Shown here piece after piece: positions 19,227 through 28,483 of a DNA stretch of 64,000 bases (position 1 is the stretch's first letter; each line of letters begins with the position of its first letter). This stretch comes from Flavobacterium xinjiangense (GTDB lineage: Bacteria > Bacteroidota > Bacteroidia > Flavobacteriales > Flavobacteriaceae), in contig NZ_FRCL01000006.1 of assembly GCF_900142885.1 (NCBI RefSeq), forward strand, positions 124,001 through 188,000, written 5' to 3'. The notes beneath the pieces are model-generated. The model was not told the DNA's origin. It was given only the letters and a program-made list of their open reading frames with translations, and did not search any database. The position numbers and the translations under genes are program-made.

Positions 19227-20390
19227 TTACATAATATAAGGAGTCCATTTTTTATCAGATTGTGAAGATGTTACTACGTTATCTATAAATGCCATTCCTC
19301 TTAATCCATCTTCAACGGAAGGGAAATCTAACATTTCAGCAGTAGGCTCTGTACCATCTAATTTGCAACTTAGTGTTAATGCAAAATTACGATAGATATT
19401 AGCAAAAGCTTCTAAATATCCCTCAGGATGCCCTCCTGGAGTCCTGCAATTATGTGTAGCAAAAGAAGATAAATGGCTATAATTACTACCAGCTCGTAGA
19501 ATTTGTGCAGGTTCATCTAACCATCTTACAATCAAAGTATTTGGATCATGTTGCAGCCATTCTATACCGCCTTTTTCACCATATACCCTTATTCTTAAAG
19601 CGTTTTCTTCGCCTGCAGCAACTTGCGATGCCATTAAAACCCCTTTAGCATCATTATCAAATTTTAGCATTACAGCACCATCATCATCCATTACCCGTCC
19701 TTCGACTAAGGTATTTAATTCTGCACATACATCAGTAATCTTCGCTCCCGTAATATATTCAGCTAAATGTGCAGCATGAGTTCCAATGTCTCCCATTACA
19801 GAGCTTTTTCCAGCCTTTGTAGGGTCTGTTCTCCAAGCTGCTTGTGCATTTCCTTCTCTTTCGGATAATTTACTCAACCATCCTTGAGGGTATTCAACCC
19901 AAACTTTTCTAATTTTTCCCAGTTTTCCTTCCCGTACCATAGCTTTAGCTTGTTTCACCATTGGGTAGCCAGAGTAGGTGTGTGTTAAACAGAGTATCAA
20001 ACCTGTTTCTTCAACTTTCTGTTTTAATAATTTTGCTTCTTCAAGTGAAAAAGTAATTGGTTTTTCTATCACTACATTAAATCCATAATCCAAAGCCATC
20101 ATCGCTGGTGCAAAGTGTGCGAAATTTGGTGTAACAATGGTCACAAAATCCATCCGTTCATTAACTGGTAGTGCAGCCTCGGCTTTAAACATTTCTTCGT
20201 AAGTTAGATAGGTTCTTGATTCGGCCAAAAACAAGGCCTTACCAGATGCTACCGCCGTTACCGGATTAATACTTAACGCACCACAAGTTATTTCTATAAG
20301 GCCATCCATATTAGCAGCTAAGCGGTGAATGGCGCCTATAAATGCATCTTGGCCACCACCGACCATACCCATTTTTAATTTTCTATTCAT
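19227..20390 (-). CDS. Gfo/Idh/MocA family oxidoreductase, cytoplasmic
   Basis: A 387-residue NAD(P)-dependent sugar oxidoreductase. It lacks a signal peptide. The N-terminal Rossmann motif is GMVGGGQDAFIGAIHR and the canonical EKP lysine is present in VVIEKPITFSLEEA; the C-terminal domain includes GDIGTHAAHLAEY. It differs from the exported relative at 16197 in signal and motif, so the cluster has one enzyme on each side of the inner membrane. Possible reduction of 3-keto sugar inside the cell is inference. Confidence 0.87.
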   Translation of the reverse strand: MNRKLKMGMVGGGQDAFIGAIHRLAANMDGLIEITCGALSINPVTAVASGKALFLAESRTYLTYEEMFKAEAALPVNERMDFVTIVTPNFAHFAPAMMALDYGFNVVIEKPITFSLEEAKLLKQKVEETGLILCLTHTYSGYPMVKQAKAMVREGKLGKIRKVWVEYPQGWLSKLSEREGNAQAAWRTDPTKAGKSSVMGDIGTHAAHLAEYITGAKITDVCAELNTLVEGRVMDDDGAVMLKFDNDAKGVLMASQVAAGEENALRIRVYGEKGGIEWLQHDPNTLIVRWLDEPAQILRAGSNYSHLSSFATHNCRTPGGHPEGYLEAFANIYRNFALTLSCKLDGTEPTAEMLDFPSVEDGLRGMAFIDNVVTSSQSDKKWTPYIM

Positions 20391-20400
20391 CTTCTTTTTA

Positions 20401-22104
20401 CTAAATATTGCCTTTTTTTAATTCCTTTACAGCATAATCGCACGCGCGTGCCGTCAATGCCATAAATGTAAGTGATGGATTTTGACAAGCTATAGAAGGC
20501 ATGCAAGAACCATCGGTAACAAAAACATTACTTACTTCGTGCATTTGATTCCATTTATTTAACACAGAATTTTTAGGATCATTACCCATTCTGGCAGTAC
20601 CCATTTCGTGTATAGCCATACCAGGATAGCAATCATTATCATACGTTTTTACATTTTTGATTCCAGATGCTTCAAGCATTTCGGCTGCATCATTCATCAT
20701 ATCTTCCCGCATTTTTGCTTCGTTCTCCTTATACTCACAATCGATTGCTAAAACAGGTTGTCCCCATTTATCTTTTTTGTTGTGATCGATATATACTTTA
20801 TTTTCGTAATATGGTAACATTTCGCCAAAACCACCTAAGCCCATACTCCAAGAATCAGCAGGAAGTGACATACTATCTTTGAAATCACCCCCAAAAGCTA
20901 ATTCAGCAACTTCTTTATGCCATAATCCTCTGCTTGCTCCTCCTTGATATCCAAAACCTCTTAAATAATCTCTTTTATCATTTCCTACGTTTTGGTATCT
21001 TGGAATATAAATTCCGTTAGCTCTCCTACCGTAAGTGTACTTATCTTCAAATCCTTCCGCTGTACCCTCTGCTCCGCAACGGAAATGGTGGTCCATCAAA
21101 TTATGTCCTAATTGTCCGCTCGCATTTCCCATTCCATTAGGATGCGCATCGGAAGTTGAATTCAACAAAATGAAAGTTGATCCTAAAGTAGAACCATTTA
21201 CAAAAACAATTTTGGCATAAAACTCCATGGTTTCATTTGTTTCTGCATCAATTACCATTACACCTTTTGCCTTTTTGGTATCTTTATCATAAATTATATG
21301 ATTGACAATAGAGTAGGGCCTTACCGTTAATCTTTTGGTTGCCATCGCCGCTGGTAATGTAGCTGATTGCGTGCTGAAATATGCGCCAAACGGACAGCCG
21401 CGACTGCATAAATTTCTATATTGGCAACTACCACGACCGTTGTGAGGTACGGTTAAATTTGCTGTACGCCCAATGGTCATAATTCTTGACTTATTGTAGT
21501 GTTTCTCAATTCTTTCTTTTACTGATTTTTCTACACAGTTCATATCCATTGGCGGCAGAAAATGACCATCTGGCAATAAAGGCCAATTTTCATTTTGACC
21601 ACTAATACCGGCAAATTTCTCTGCGTAATCATACCATGGAGATATATCTTTATAACGGATAGGCCAGTCATTACCGTGACCATCTTTTGCGTTATCTTCA
21701 AAATTATGATCACTAAAACGATAACTTTGACGACCCCACATTAAAGATTTTCCACCGACGTGAAATCCTCTGTACCAGTCAAAACGCTTGTCTTCGGTAT
21801 AAGGACATTCAATATCATTTACCCACCATTTTTCAGTAGCTTCATTGTATGGATAATCTCTAGTTTGAACCGGATGCGTTGCTTTTTGCTCCTCGGTAAG
21901 TTTACCTGCATGCTGAAATTCCCATGGATCCTTCATGGCCGATTCATAATCCTTAACATGCTCGATGTTCATTCCGCGTTCCAACATCAAAACTCTTAAT
22001 CCTTTTTCGGTAAGCTCTTTTGCAGCCCAACCACCGCTAATACCAGATCCTACAACAATAGCATCATATGTATTTTGTTTTTTTAAATCAGTATTTATAT
22101 TCAC
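20401..22104 (-). CDS. GMC family FAD-dependent dehydrogenase, glucoside 3-dehydrogenase-like
   Basis: A 567-residue flavoprotein. The FAD-binding Rossmann motif is VVGSGISGGWAAKELTEKG near the N-terminus and the catalytic His region is AIHEMGTARMG near 505, followed by NPSLTFMALTARA. A cysteine group in SCQYRNLCSRGCPFG near 225-240 is like the iron-sulfur site of FAD-dependent sugar dehydrogenases. It has no export signal of its own; the small subunit encoded just upstream carries a Tat signal and could carry it across. The likely role is oxidation of the C3 hydroxyl of glycosides, donating electrons to cytochrome c. Confidence 0.87.
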   Translation of the reverse strand: MNINTDLKKQNTYDAIVVGSGISGGWAAKELTEKGLRVLMLERGMNIEHVKDYESAMKDPWEFQHAGKLTEEQKATHPVQTRDYPYNEATEKWWVNDIECPYTEDKRFDWYRGFHVGGKSLMWGRQSYRFSDHNFEDNAKDGHGNDWPIRYKDISPWYDYAEKFAGISGQNENWPLLPDGHFLPPMDMNCVEKSVKERIEKHYNKSRIMTIGRTANLTVPHNGRGSCQYRNLCSRGCPFGAYFSTQSATLPAAMATKRLTVRPYSIVNHIIYDKDTKKAKGVMVIDAETNETMEFYAKIVFVNGSTLGSTFILLNSTSDAHPNGMGNASGQLGHNLMDHHFRCGAEGTAEGFEDKYTYGRRANGIYIPRYQNVGNDKRDYLRGFGYQGGASRGLWHKEVAELAFGGDFKDSMSLPADSWSMGLGGFGEMLPYYENKVYIDHNKKDKWGQPVLAIDCEYKENEAKMREDMMNDAAEMLEASGIKNVKTYDNDCYPGMAIHEMGTARMGNDPKNSVLNKWNQMHEVSNVFVTDGSCMPSIACQNPSLTFMALTARACDYAVKELKKGNI

Positions 22105-22161
22105 TTGTAGTATTTTTTTTGATTTCTAAAATATTTTAAGATAGCCGCTATCAATATGAAA

Positions 22162-22725
22162 TTAGTTTGTTGCCCAAGCTTTTTGACCTGGTTTGTATTC
22201 CGCACTTCCATCATATCTACCAGGAACTGGAAGGTATTCTCGTGCTTGCGTACAACCTATTTCTGATGAAAAATAACCTAGGATAGTTAAATCACGCGCA
22301 ATCAAAAAGAAAGAAGGAGCTTTATCATTGGCAATAGTCTCATTTTTTAAGTCAGTCATAATCTTCTGACGTTCTTCAATCGACATCGACAAGAAATCTT
22401 TATTAAAGTTTTTCAAACATTTTGCATGCATGTCTTTCATCCCCAAAGCAAAAATTTCTTGCATTTTTGCTGGATAGCAATCTCTAATCATCATAGGAAT
22501 AAAAGCCCCGAGTCCCGCAGCTTTTGCTCCAGCTGACGATGCTGTAGTAGGAATAATGATATCAGCAAATTCAGCGAGCAACTCTTCATCTTTGGCAGAA
22601 AATGAAACATGATTCTTTTCTATTTCAGGTAAAGTAAAACTTTCAAATAAAACGCCCATCGAGGTTACTGAGATTGCGCTTCCCATCAAAAACGCAACAT
22701 TTTTAAGTGCTTCTCTTCTATTCAT
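22162..22725 (-). CDS. Gluconate 2-dehydrogenase subunit 3 family protein (small subunit of sugar dehydrogenase)
   Basis: A 187-residue Tat-exported subunit with the signal MNRREALKNVAF and hydrophobic core. The body is alpha-helical with FADIIIPTT and GAKAAGLGAFIP, typical of the small subunit that pairs with GMC dehydrogenases. First gene of the minus-strand cluster, 57 bp before the catalytic subunit. It probably ferries the flavoprotein through the Tat system. Confidence 0.87.
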   Translation of the reverse strand: MNRREALKNVAFLMGSAISVTSMGVLFESFTLPEIEKNHVSFSAKDEELLAEFADIIIPTTASSAGAKAAGLGAFIPMMIRDCYPAKMQEIFALGMKDMHAKCLKNFNKDFLSMSIEERQKIMTDLKNETIANDKAPSFFLIARDLTILGYFSSEIGCTQAREYLPVPGRYDGSAEYKPGQKAWATN

Positions 22726-23228
22726 TTGTCAAATTGTTAGATATGTCTATTATTTTAAATTAAATATGTAATTATTACAACCTTTCAATATTACTAAATT
22801 TACTATTATAATCGTAAATTTTTATATGGAAGTATGCAATTATTATCAAATAATTATTATTTTTTGATAATTTAATCTATATGTTTACGATTTTTGATTG
22901 TATACAATTTTAAATTGCTATTTATGCAACCAAATAAAAATATTTTAGTTATTAACATCGTACAAAAGAGCTTCTCAGTTCAAATTTAATAAGATAATTC
23001 TTGTTAAATAAATTATAAATTTAAAAAAATAGATTTCATTGCTTAAAAATGAAACAATAAGAATAGTGTTTTATGCAAATAAAGCAGTGTAAGAAAAACC
23101 AATTAAAGTTTTAGATAAAAAATATTTTACATGAAACGAAAATATTAAAAAAAATAGAAGATTTAAAGAATATGAAAAAGGGGATCTGTAATACAAAATG
23201 ACAGCGCTATTCGAGACAAAAAAAACCT
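22726..23228. other. 503-bp AT-rich intergenic region with candidate operator
   Basis: No ORF of substance is seen on either strand. The region holds the likely control site of the sugar cluster (22796-22821 and a half-site near 22884). The part near 23000-23228 is A-rich with no clear hairpin terminator for the preceding amidoligase operon. Confidence 0.6.
22796..22821. promoter_or_regulatory. Candidate palindromic operator of the sugar-oxidation cluster
   Basis: A 26-bp sequence in which 12 of 13 symmetric pairs match (arms AAATTTAC and GTAAATTT around ATTATAAT). It sits 71 bp upstream of the first gene of the cluster. A further copy of one half-site, TTTACGATT, occurs at 22884-22892. The binding protein is unknown; no LacI or GntR gene is in the window. 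Confidence 0.5.
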
Positions 23229-24419
23229 TTATCGCTCTAACAATCCTATAGTCCCACCAACCCAGTCCTTATCCTTATTGAATTTCACGCCTATCATTTC
23301 GCCGCGACTCAATCGAACTAAATTACAAAGTAGAGTAGGAGAGCTGTCTTCTTTTTTCCATACGCAAAGTACACGCACTTCGGCTTTTACTTTTCCGTCC
23401 GGAGATTGGACAATGGGTAGATAGTTTACTTTTTTCTGAAGAATATAAAGATCTTTTTCAACAACTGCCTCAATATCTTCTTTTTTTACATGAAAAATAA
23501 CACCTGTCCCTGAGAATGAAAATAAGGGTTTTAGCACATAATTTTCTAAATCTTCCGGAATTTCTGTTAGATCACTCAACAAAGTAGTTTCTATGAAATA
23601 TTTCCCTTTTAAGAAAGGTAAAATAAATTTACTGATTCTAAAAAACCAATTGGGATGCCCTGCCCATTCTACATCTAAGTTATCTGAAAAATGGAAGTTT
23701 AGTTTTAAATCGGTACGTAAATCTAATTCATCAAAAATAACGCGATTGTAAATTCGTTTTACGAGAATTTCATCGCCCTCTGCATTTTTATAGAACAATT
23801 GCTTTCCTTTTTTGATTAGTTCTGTCACGCAAATTATTGCAATCCCAATATCTCTGTGGCAATAATAAAAGTCAATTTTTGTATTTTGCCTTTCGGGTTC
23901 AATTTCAAGCAGAATTATATTCTCCTTAGGATGATTGTTGCAAATAACTTCTTCAAGAATAGAGAGATATTCCTGTGGTTCGATTCCGTTAAAGAACGGC
24001 GTCAATTCATTAAGAAAAGGATAATGATTTTTGAATTTCTCATATAAATTAAATTGGTAATTATATAAAGAAGGAAAGCCTTGTACTTCAATTAATTTAG
24101 GAATAATTATTCCATCTTCTTCACAAATTCCAAAATCAATAGCTAAAAAGGTAGTATGTTCGTCCTCATTTGAAACTTTTTGATTTAACTCTAATGCTTT
24201 ATCAGTAAGACCTTTAAAGTCGTCTTGTTTAATTAAAGCTATAACTTCATTACATCCTTCAACTAGCTGTGCTTTTAATTCATTTGAAATAAAAAATGGC
24301 GTTTCGGCTACTCGAAAAGTGGGCATATAATCAAAATCGGAAGCAATATCATCTTTAAATTCTTGATATTTTTTATCTGTAAATTGAGTATTAAATAACT
24401 CCCGATATTTTAAAATCAT
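23229..24419 (-). CDS. ATP-grasp-like protein of an amidoligase operon
   Basis: A 396-residue protein I do not recognise with certainty. The C-terminal third has features of permuted ATP-grasp or glutathionylspermidine-synthase-like enzymes: NYVLKPLFSFSGTGVIF, YILQKKVNYLP and AEVRVLCVW; a middle stretch has LIEVQGFPSLYNYQ. It lies 13 bp after the amidotransferase-like gene and ends a five-gene unit with two other ligases. A ligation step in a peptide-like pathway is the best guess. Confidence 0.6.
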   Translation of the reverse strand: MILKYRELFNTQFTDKKYQEFKDDIASDFDYMPTFRVAETPFFISNELKAQLVEGCNEVIALIKQDDFKGLTDKALELNQKVSNEDEHTTFLAIDFGICEEDGIIIPKLIEVQGFPSLYNYQFNLYEKFKNHYPFLNELTPFFNGIEPQEYLSILEEVICNNHPKENIILLEIEPERQNTKIDFYYCHRDIGIAIICVTELIKKGKQLFYKNAEGDEILVKRIYNRVIFDELDLRTDLKLNFHFSDNLDVEWAGHPNWFFRISKFILPFLKGKYFIETTLLSDLTEIPEDLENYVLKPLFSFSGTGVIFHVKKEDIEAVVEKDLYILQKKVNYLPIVQSPDGKVKAEVRVLCVWKKEDSSPTLLCNLVRLSRGEMIGVKFNKDKDWVGGTIGLLER

Positions 24420-24432
24420 AGATTATATTTTA

Positions 24433-25263
24433 CTAATTAGATAACATCTTCTTTGTTTTCATTAAATCATTTATGGCAATTCTAAGGAAATTTGGAATTA
24501 AAGTTTCGTTAGTTCTGTAGATTTTATCGTCATCCAATAAATCTTCCAGCATGTTTCTAAACTTCTTTTTTCCTTTCATGCTTTTGATTTTTTCTTTTGC
24601 TTCTTTATTTCTTAAATGGGAAACAAAACTTATTGGATCCGCTTCTGGATGAAATTGTGTACCTACAAAATAATCCGTAAAACGGACTGCCATAATAGCT
24701 CGCTCATATTGTACATGATCTCTGATTTTTTCTAAGGAAATAATTTTAGCGCCTTTTTTAGCAAATGTGCTCAATTTAGGCTGTACCACTTGATAATCTC
24801 TGGAATCGATAGCGTAGAACGGATCTGCTAATCCTTCAAACAAAGGATCTGTACTTCCTTCTTTGGTTTTGTGAATAGTCATTACGCCAAAGGACGTGTC
24901 GTTTCTTTTAGTTATAGTGGCTAAACCAAAATGAAGACAAGCCATTTGAAACGAATGGCAAATAAACAATACATGCTTTTTCACTGTATTTTCATTATTC
25001 CACTTTGTCAAGGAATCAATAAATTCATAATATTTTTTATCCCATTCGCCATCGCCTACTAGGGGATTTCCGGGACCTCCTGTTGAAATATAAATATCAA
25101 ACTTTTTAATCTCAGGCAATTCACATTTAACCCTGACATCAAATATTTCGAAACTCACCACAGGACTAAAGCGGGTGATGACATCAATAATACATCGCAT
25201 TCCCTGATTCGGAATTCCGTTGTACATATCTAACAGGGCTATTTTTATAATTTTATTGGACAT
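24433..25263 (-). CDS. Class I glutamine amidotransferase-like protein
   Basis: A 276-residue GATase1-fold protein. The nucleophile cysteine is in FICHSFQMA and the His-Glu pair in QFHPEADP, so the triad appears intact; the oxyanion-side loop is STGGPGNP. It carries a C-terminal extension of about 70 residues beyond the core. It lies between the carboxylate-amine ligase gene and the ATP-grasp-like gene. It could supply ammonia or hydrolyse a gamma-glutamyl bond; which is unknown. Confidence 0.78.
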   Translation of the reverse strand: MSNKIIKIALLDMYNGIPNQGMRCIIDVITRFSPVVSFEIFDVRVKCELPEIKKFDIYISTGGPGNPLVGDGEWDKKYYEFIDSLTKWNNENTVKKHVLFICHSFQMACLHFGLATITKRNDTSFGVMTIHKTKEGSTDPLFEGLADPFYAIDSRDYQVVQPKLSTFAKKGAKIISLEKIRDHVQYERAIMAVRFTDYFVGTQFHPEADPISFVSHLRNKEAKEKIKSMKGKKKFRNMLEDLLDDDKIYRTNETLIPNFLRIAINDLMKTKKMLSN

Positions 25264-25305
25264 AGGTTCATTTAGAAAAATCGATCGGCAAAGGTAATTT
25301 TTATT

Positions 25306-26415
25306 TTATAATCCTTTAGTAAATTCGCTCGTTATAAAATCTACAACTCTGGAAAGATTACCTGTGTTTTCAAAAACTGCCAATTGCTTATCTGCCCCAG
25401 TTCCATTTTTCAAAATTTCATGCACGTAATTAATATCGTCACGGCTTCCCAATTCATCTACAACATCATCAACAAAATCAAGCAATTCCAGAATTAGCAT
25501 TTTGGTTTCAACCTCTTTTTGCAATCCAAAATCAATCATATTATTATCAATTCCATATCGGGCAGCGCGAAATTTATTTTCTTTAATCAAGGCTAATCGG
25601 TAGATATTAAAACTAGTATTATTCATGTTAAGTTTATACAACTTGGCCACAATTGCCTGAATAATTGCCACAATACAAATCGTCTCATCGACTGTCAAAC
25701 ACATGTCACAGATTCTAAATTCAATAGTATTGTAAAACGGGTGCAAACGCAAATCCCACCAAATCTTTTTAGGATTATCGATACAATTGGTTTTAACAAG
25801 CGTGTCTAAATAATTTTGATACGCAGCGACCGAATCAAAGTATTCTGGTAATCCAGTCCTTGGAAACTTATCAAAAACTTTTGTTCTAAATGATTTGTAA
25901 CCCGTTTGCCTTCCCTCCCAAAAAGGAGAGTTTGTCGATAAAGCAAATATATGAGGCAGGAAATAAGTTGCCTGATTCATCAATTGCAAACCAATTTCGC
26001 GATTCTCTATACCCACGTGGCAATGCATCCCAAAAATCAAATTGGAGCGTGCGGCATCCTGCAATTCATTGACAATATCATGATAACGGGGATCATCGGT
26101 AATAGGCTGGTCTTGCCATTTAGAAAATGGATGTGTTCCGGCACCACCAACAATTAAATTTTGCTTATCGGCTAATTCTACAATTTTAGATCTCAGAAAT
26201 TTAATTTCACACTTCGCTTCTGCGACGCTTTTACAAATATTGGTCCCAACTTCTACAACAGATTGATGCATTTCTGCCTTCACCTGTTCGTTCAATATTA
26301 TTTTTGCACCATCCACAATTTTAGACAAGTGCGAACGCAAATCTCGTGTCTCAGGATCAATAATTTGATATTCTTCTTCAACACCAAGTGTGAAAACAGG
26401 TAATTTCTTTAACAT
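25306..26415 (-). CDS. Carboxylate-amine ligase of the GCS2 (YbdK-like) family
   Basis: A 369-residue ATP-dependent ligase related to glutamate-cysteine ligase type 2. The start LGVEEEYQIIDPETRDLRS carries the metal-binding EEEY motif; later motifs HCHVGIE and TIEFRICDMC are typical of the family. In other operons these enzymes form amide bonds between glutamate-like acids and amines. Its neighbours are an ATP-grasp ligase 68 bp upstream and an amidotransferase-like gene downstream. Confidence 0.87.
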   Translation of the reverse strand: MLKKLPVFTLGVEEEYQIIDPETRDLRSHLSKIVDGAKIILNEQVKAEMHQSVVEVGTNICKSVAEAKCEIKFLRSKIVELADKQNLIVGGAGTHPFSKWQDQPITDDPRYHDIVNELQDAARSNLIFGMHCHVGIENREIGLQLMNQATYFLPHIFALSTNSPFWEGRQTGYKSFRTKVFDKFPRTGLPEYFDSVAAYQNYLDTLVKTNCIDNPKKIWWDLRLHPFYNTIEFRICDMCLTVDETICIVAIIQAIVAKLYKLNMNNTSFNIYRLALIKENKFRAARYGIDNNMIDFGLQKEVETKMLILELLDFVDDVVDELGSRDDINYVHEILKNGTGADKQLAVFENTGNLSRVVDFITSEFTKGL

Positions 26416-26483
26416 AATAATTTTTTTATTGTTCAGTCGCAGTCGCAGTTTTCAGTCTGTTTACTGAATACTGTGACTGAAAA

Positions 26484-27425
26484 CTATTTTACTGCATCTT
26501 TAATAAAAGTTCCCCAAGTAAGATTCATTTTACCCGGTTTTTGTTTTTTTGCGGCAGCGATGGCCATTTTTGCAGCTTCTTCAACAACCCATTCAAAGTT
26601 TTCCGCGCCAACCGACGTTAATTCAGCATCAGGAGCGGGATTCCCAAAATCTATAGCATACGGGATTCCGTCACGCACCGCAAATTCAACCGTATTAAAA
26701 TCATATCCCAATCCTTTACATAAGCGTAAAGTATAGTCTTTTATGGTTGCTAATAATTTTTTATCTGTTGGCGGCCCATCAATTACATAGCGCAAATGAT
26801 GCGGGTTTCTTGGCTCATACTGCATAATACGAACTGCTTTGCAGCCCAAACAATACACTCTAAAATATTCTGTAAAAACAATTTCTTCCTGTAACATCAT
26901 CACTAATTGTCCCGTTTCCTGATGCTTTTCCCAAAATTCTTCTTTATTTTCAAGACGGTATACATTTTTCCAACCTCCACCGGCATACGGTTTCATATAA
27001 GCTGGAAAGCCTATGTAATCGAAAATTCCTTGCCAATCCATTGGGTATTTCAAATTTCTAAATGATTTGCCGGTAGTATCTGTAGGATGTTCCGCTGAGG
27101 GAAGAATTACGGTATTAGGTAATGGGACTCCTAATGTATCCGCTAAAGCATTATTAAAAAATTTATCATCGGCACTCCACCAAAAAGGATTATTAATCAC
27201 ATTAGTTCCTGTTAACGCAGCATTTTTTAAATAGGCACGATAGAACGGAACATCTTGCGAAATGCGATCAATAATCACTGCATATTCACCATCCTGATTT
27301 TGAACTACTTTATCAATAGCAACAGCTTCAGCTATTATGCCTTTCTCGTTTTTTGAATTAACTCTGTCTATAAATGCCTGCGGAAAGGTATCTTCCATTC
27401 CAAATAAGATTCCAATTTTTTTCAT
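26484..27425 (-). CDS. RimK-like ATP-grasp ligase
   Basis: A 313-residue ATP-grasp protein. After a short N-terminal Rossmann-like part (MKKIGILFGMEDTFPQAF), the ATP-binding region has PAYMKPYAGGGWKNVYRL, then LQEEIVFTEYFRVY and a metal-binding FNTVEFAVRDGIPYAIDFGN. RimK-type ligases add amino acids to a carboxylate. It is the second gene of the operon after the esterase. Confidence 0.82.
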   Translation of the reverse strand: MKKIGILFGMEDTFPQAFIDRVNSKNEKGIIAEAVAIDKVVQNQDGEYAVIIDRISQDVPFYRAYLKNAALTGTNVINNPFWWSADDKFFNNALADTLGVPLPNTVILPSAEHPTDTTGKSFRNLKYPMDWQGIFDYIGFPAYMKPYAGGGWKNVYRLENKEEFWEKHQETGQLVMMLQEEIVFTEYFRVYCLGCKAVRIMQYEPRNPHHLRYVIDGPPTDKKLLATIKDYTLRLCKGLGYDFNTVEFAVRDGIPYAIDFGNPAPDAELTSVGAENFEWVVEEAAKMAIAAAKKQKPGKMNLTWGTFIKDAVK

Positions 27426-27473
27426 CTGTTACTTTTTAATTTCTTGATACTTGATTCTCGCGATTTTATAATT

Positions 27474-28187
27474 TTAAAAAAACTTAATTCTTGATAAATA
27501 ATGAGGAAACATTTCTTTCCAGATTGGCCAGTCATGCTTTTTATCTTGACGAATATCCAGCCAGTGATGAATATTTCGTTCACTTAAAACCTTACTCAAT
27601 TTTAGATTGGCGTCAAAGCAAATATCCCAATTTGAAGTTCCTAAAACGATATCCATCTTCCATAATTCCGGATCGTTTAAGCCATACAAATAATCCTCCG
27701 GACTGTTGTAAAAAACATCATCATTATGAAAACCATCCAAAAAACTTTTGATATTAAAGGCACCACTCATAGAAAAAAGGTGACTCACATAGCCTGGATG
27801 ACGAAAAGCAAAATTTGCAGCATGATATCCACCAAAACTGCAACCGGCCATAGCCACTTTTCCTGATGAAGTGTTATTTTTTACTTTCTCGACAATTTCA
27901 TGACAAATCATTTTGTCGTATTTTACGTGATTTTCTATGCGATGTATGGGATGGATGTTTTTATTGTAAAAACTATCTTTGTCAATACTATCCGGGCAAA
28001 AAATTTGAATTAATCCTTGCTCGATATACCATCTTGCTGATTCAATTAATCCCATATCTTTATTTTCATGAAAACTCCCCATTGAAGTTGGGAATAGAAT
28101 AACAGGATAGCCCGCATGTCCAAAAACTAACATTTCTATATCTCTATTTAGATGGGGCGAATACCATTTGAAATATTCTTCCTTCAT
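27474..28187 (-). CDS. Esterase, alpha/beta hydrolase fold
   Basis: A 237-residue esterase-D-like hydrolase without a signal peptide. The nucleophile serine is in AGCSFGGYHAAN and the C-terminal HDWPIWKEMFPHY probably holds the catalytic His. It is the first gene of the amidoligase operon. It resembles the esterase domain of the protein at 4695, which also stands near an ATP-grasp gene. The substrate is unknown. Confidence 0.8.
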   Translation of the reverse strand: MKEEYFKWYSPHLNRDIEMLVFGHAGYPVILFPTSMGSFHENKDMGLIESARWYIEQGLIQIFCPDSIDKDSFYNKNIHPIHRIENHVKYDKMICHEIVEKVKNNTSSGKVAMAGCSFGGYHAANFAFRHPGYVSHLFSMSGAFNIKSFLDGFHNDDVFYNSPEDYLYGLNDPELWKMDIVLGTSNWDICFDANLKLSKVLSERNIHHWLDIRQDKKHDWPIWKEMFPHYLSRIKFF

Positions 28188-28483
28188 AACTTTATTTTTA
28201 ACAATTATAATAAAAAAAATCGATTAAAAAACATAAATAATTAAGCTTAACTAATAATTATCACAAAAAACGATAAAGATTATTAAATAGTAATGAAATT
28301 GTGATTCTTGTATAATTTAGTATTCCTTTTTTGAATTATAAGCAAAAAACAAGTAATTTTTACTAGATTGGTTTTGTGATTTAACGATCAAAATAGAGTA
28401 CATACATATATTTTTCCACAAATCTCATCTGCGGTTACAAGGCTTAGAGATAAATCGTTAATCCATAATTTAAATGCAAAGAG
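28188..28483. other. 296-bp AT-rich intergenic region
   Basis: Separates the start of the amidoligase operon from the 3' end of the next gene, both on the minus strand. I see no ORF, no convincing TAnnTTTG element and no strong hairpin, though the operon promoter must lie here. Confidence 0.5.
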
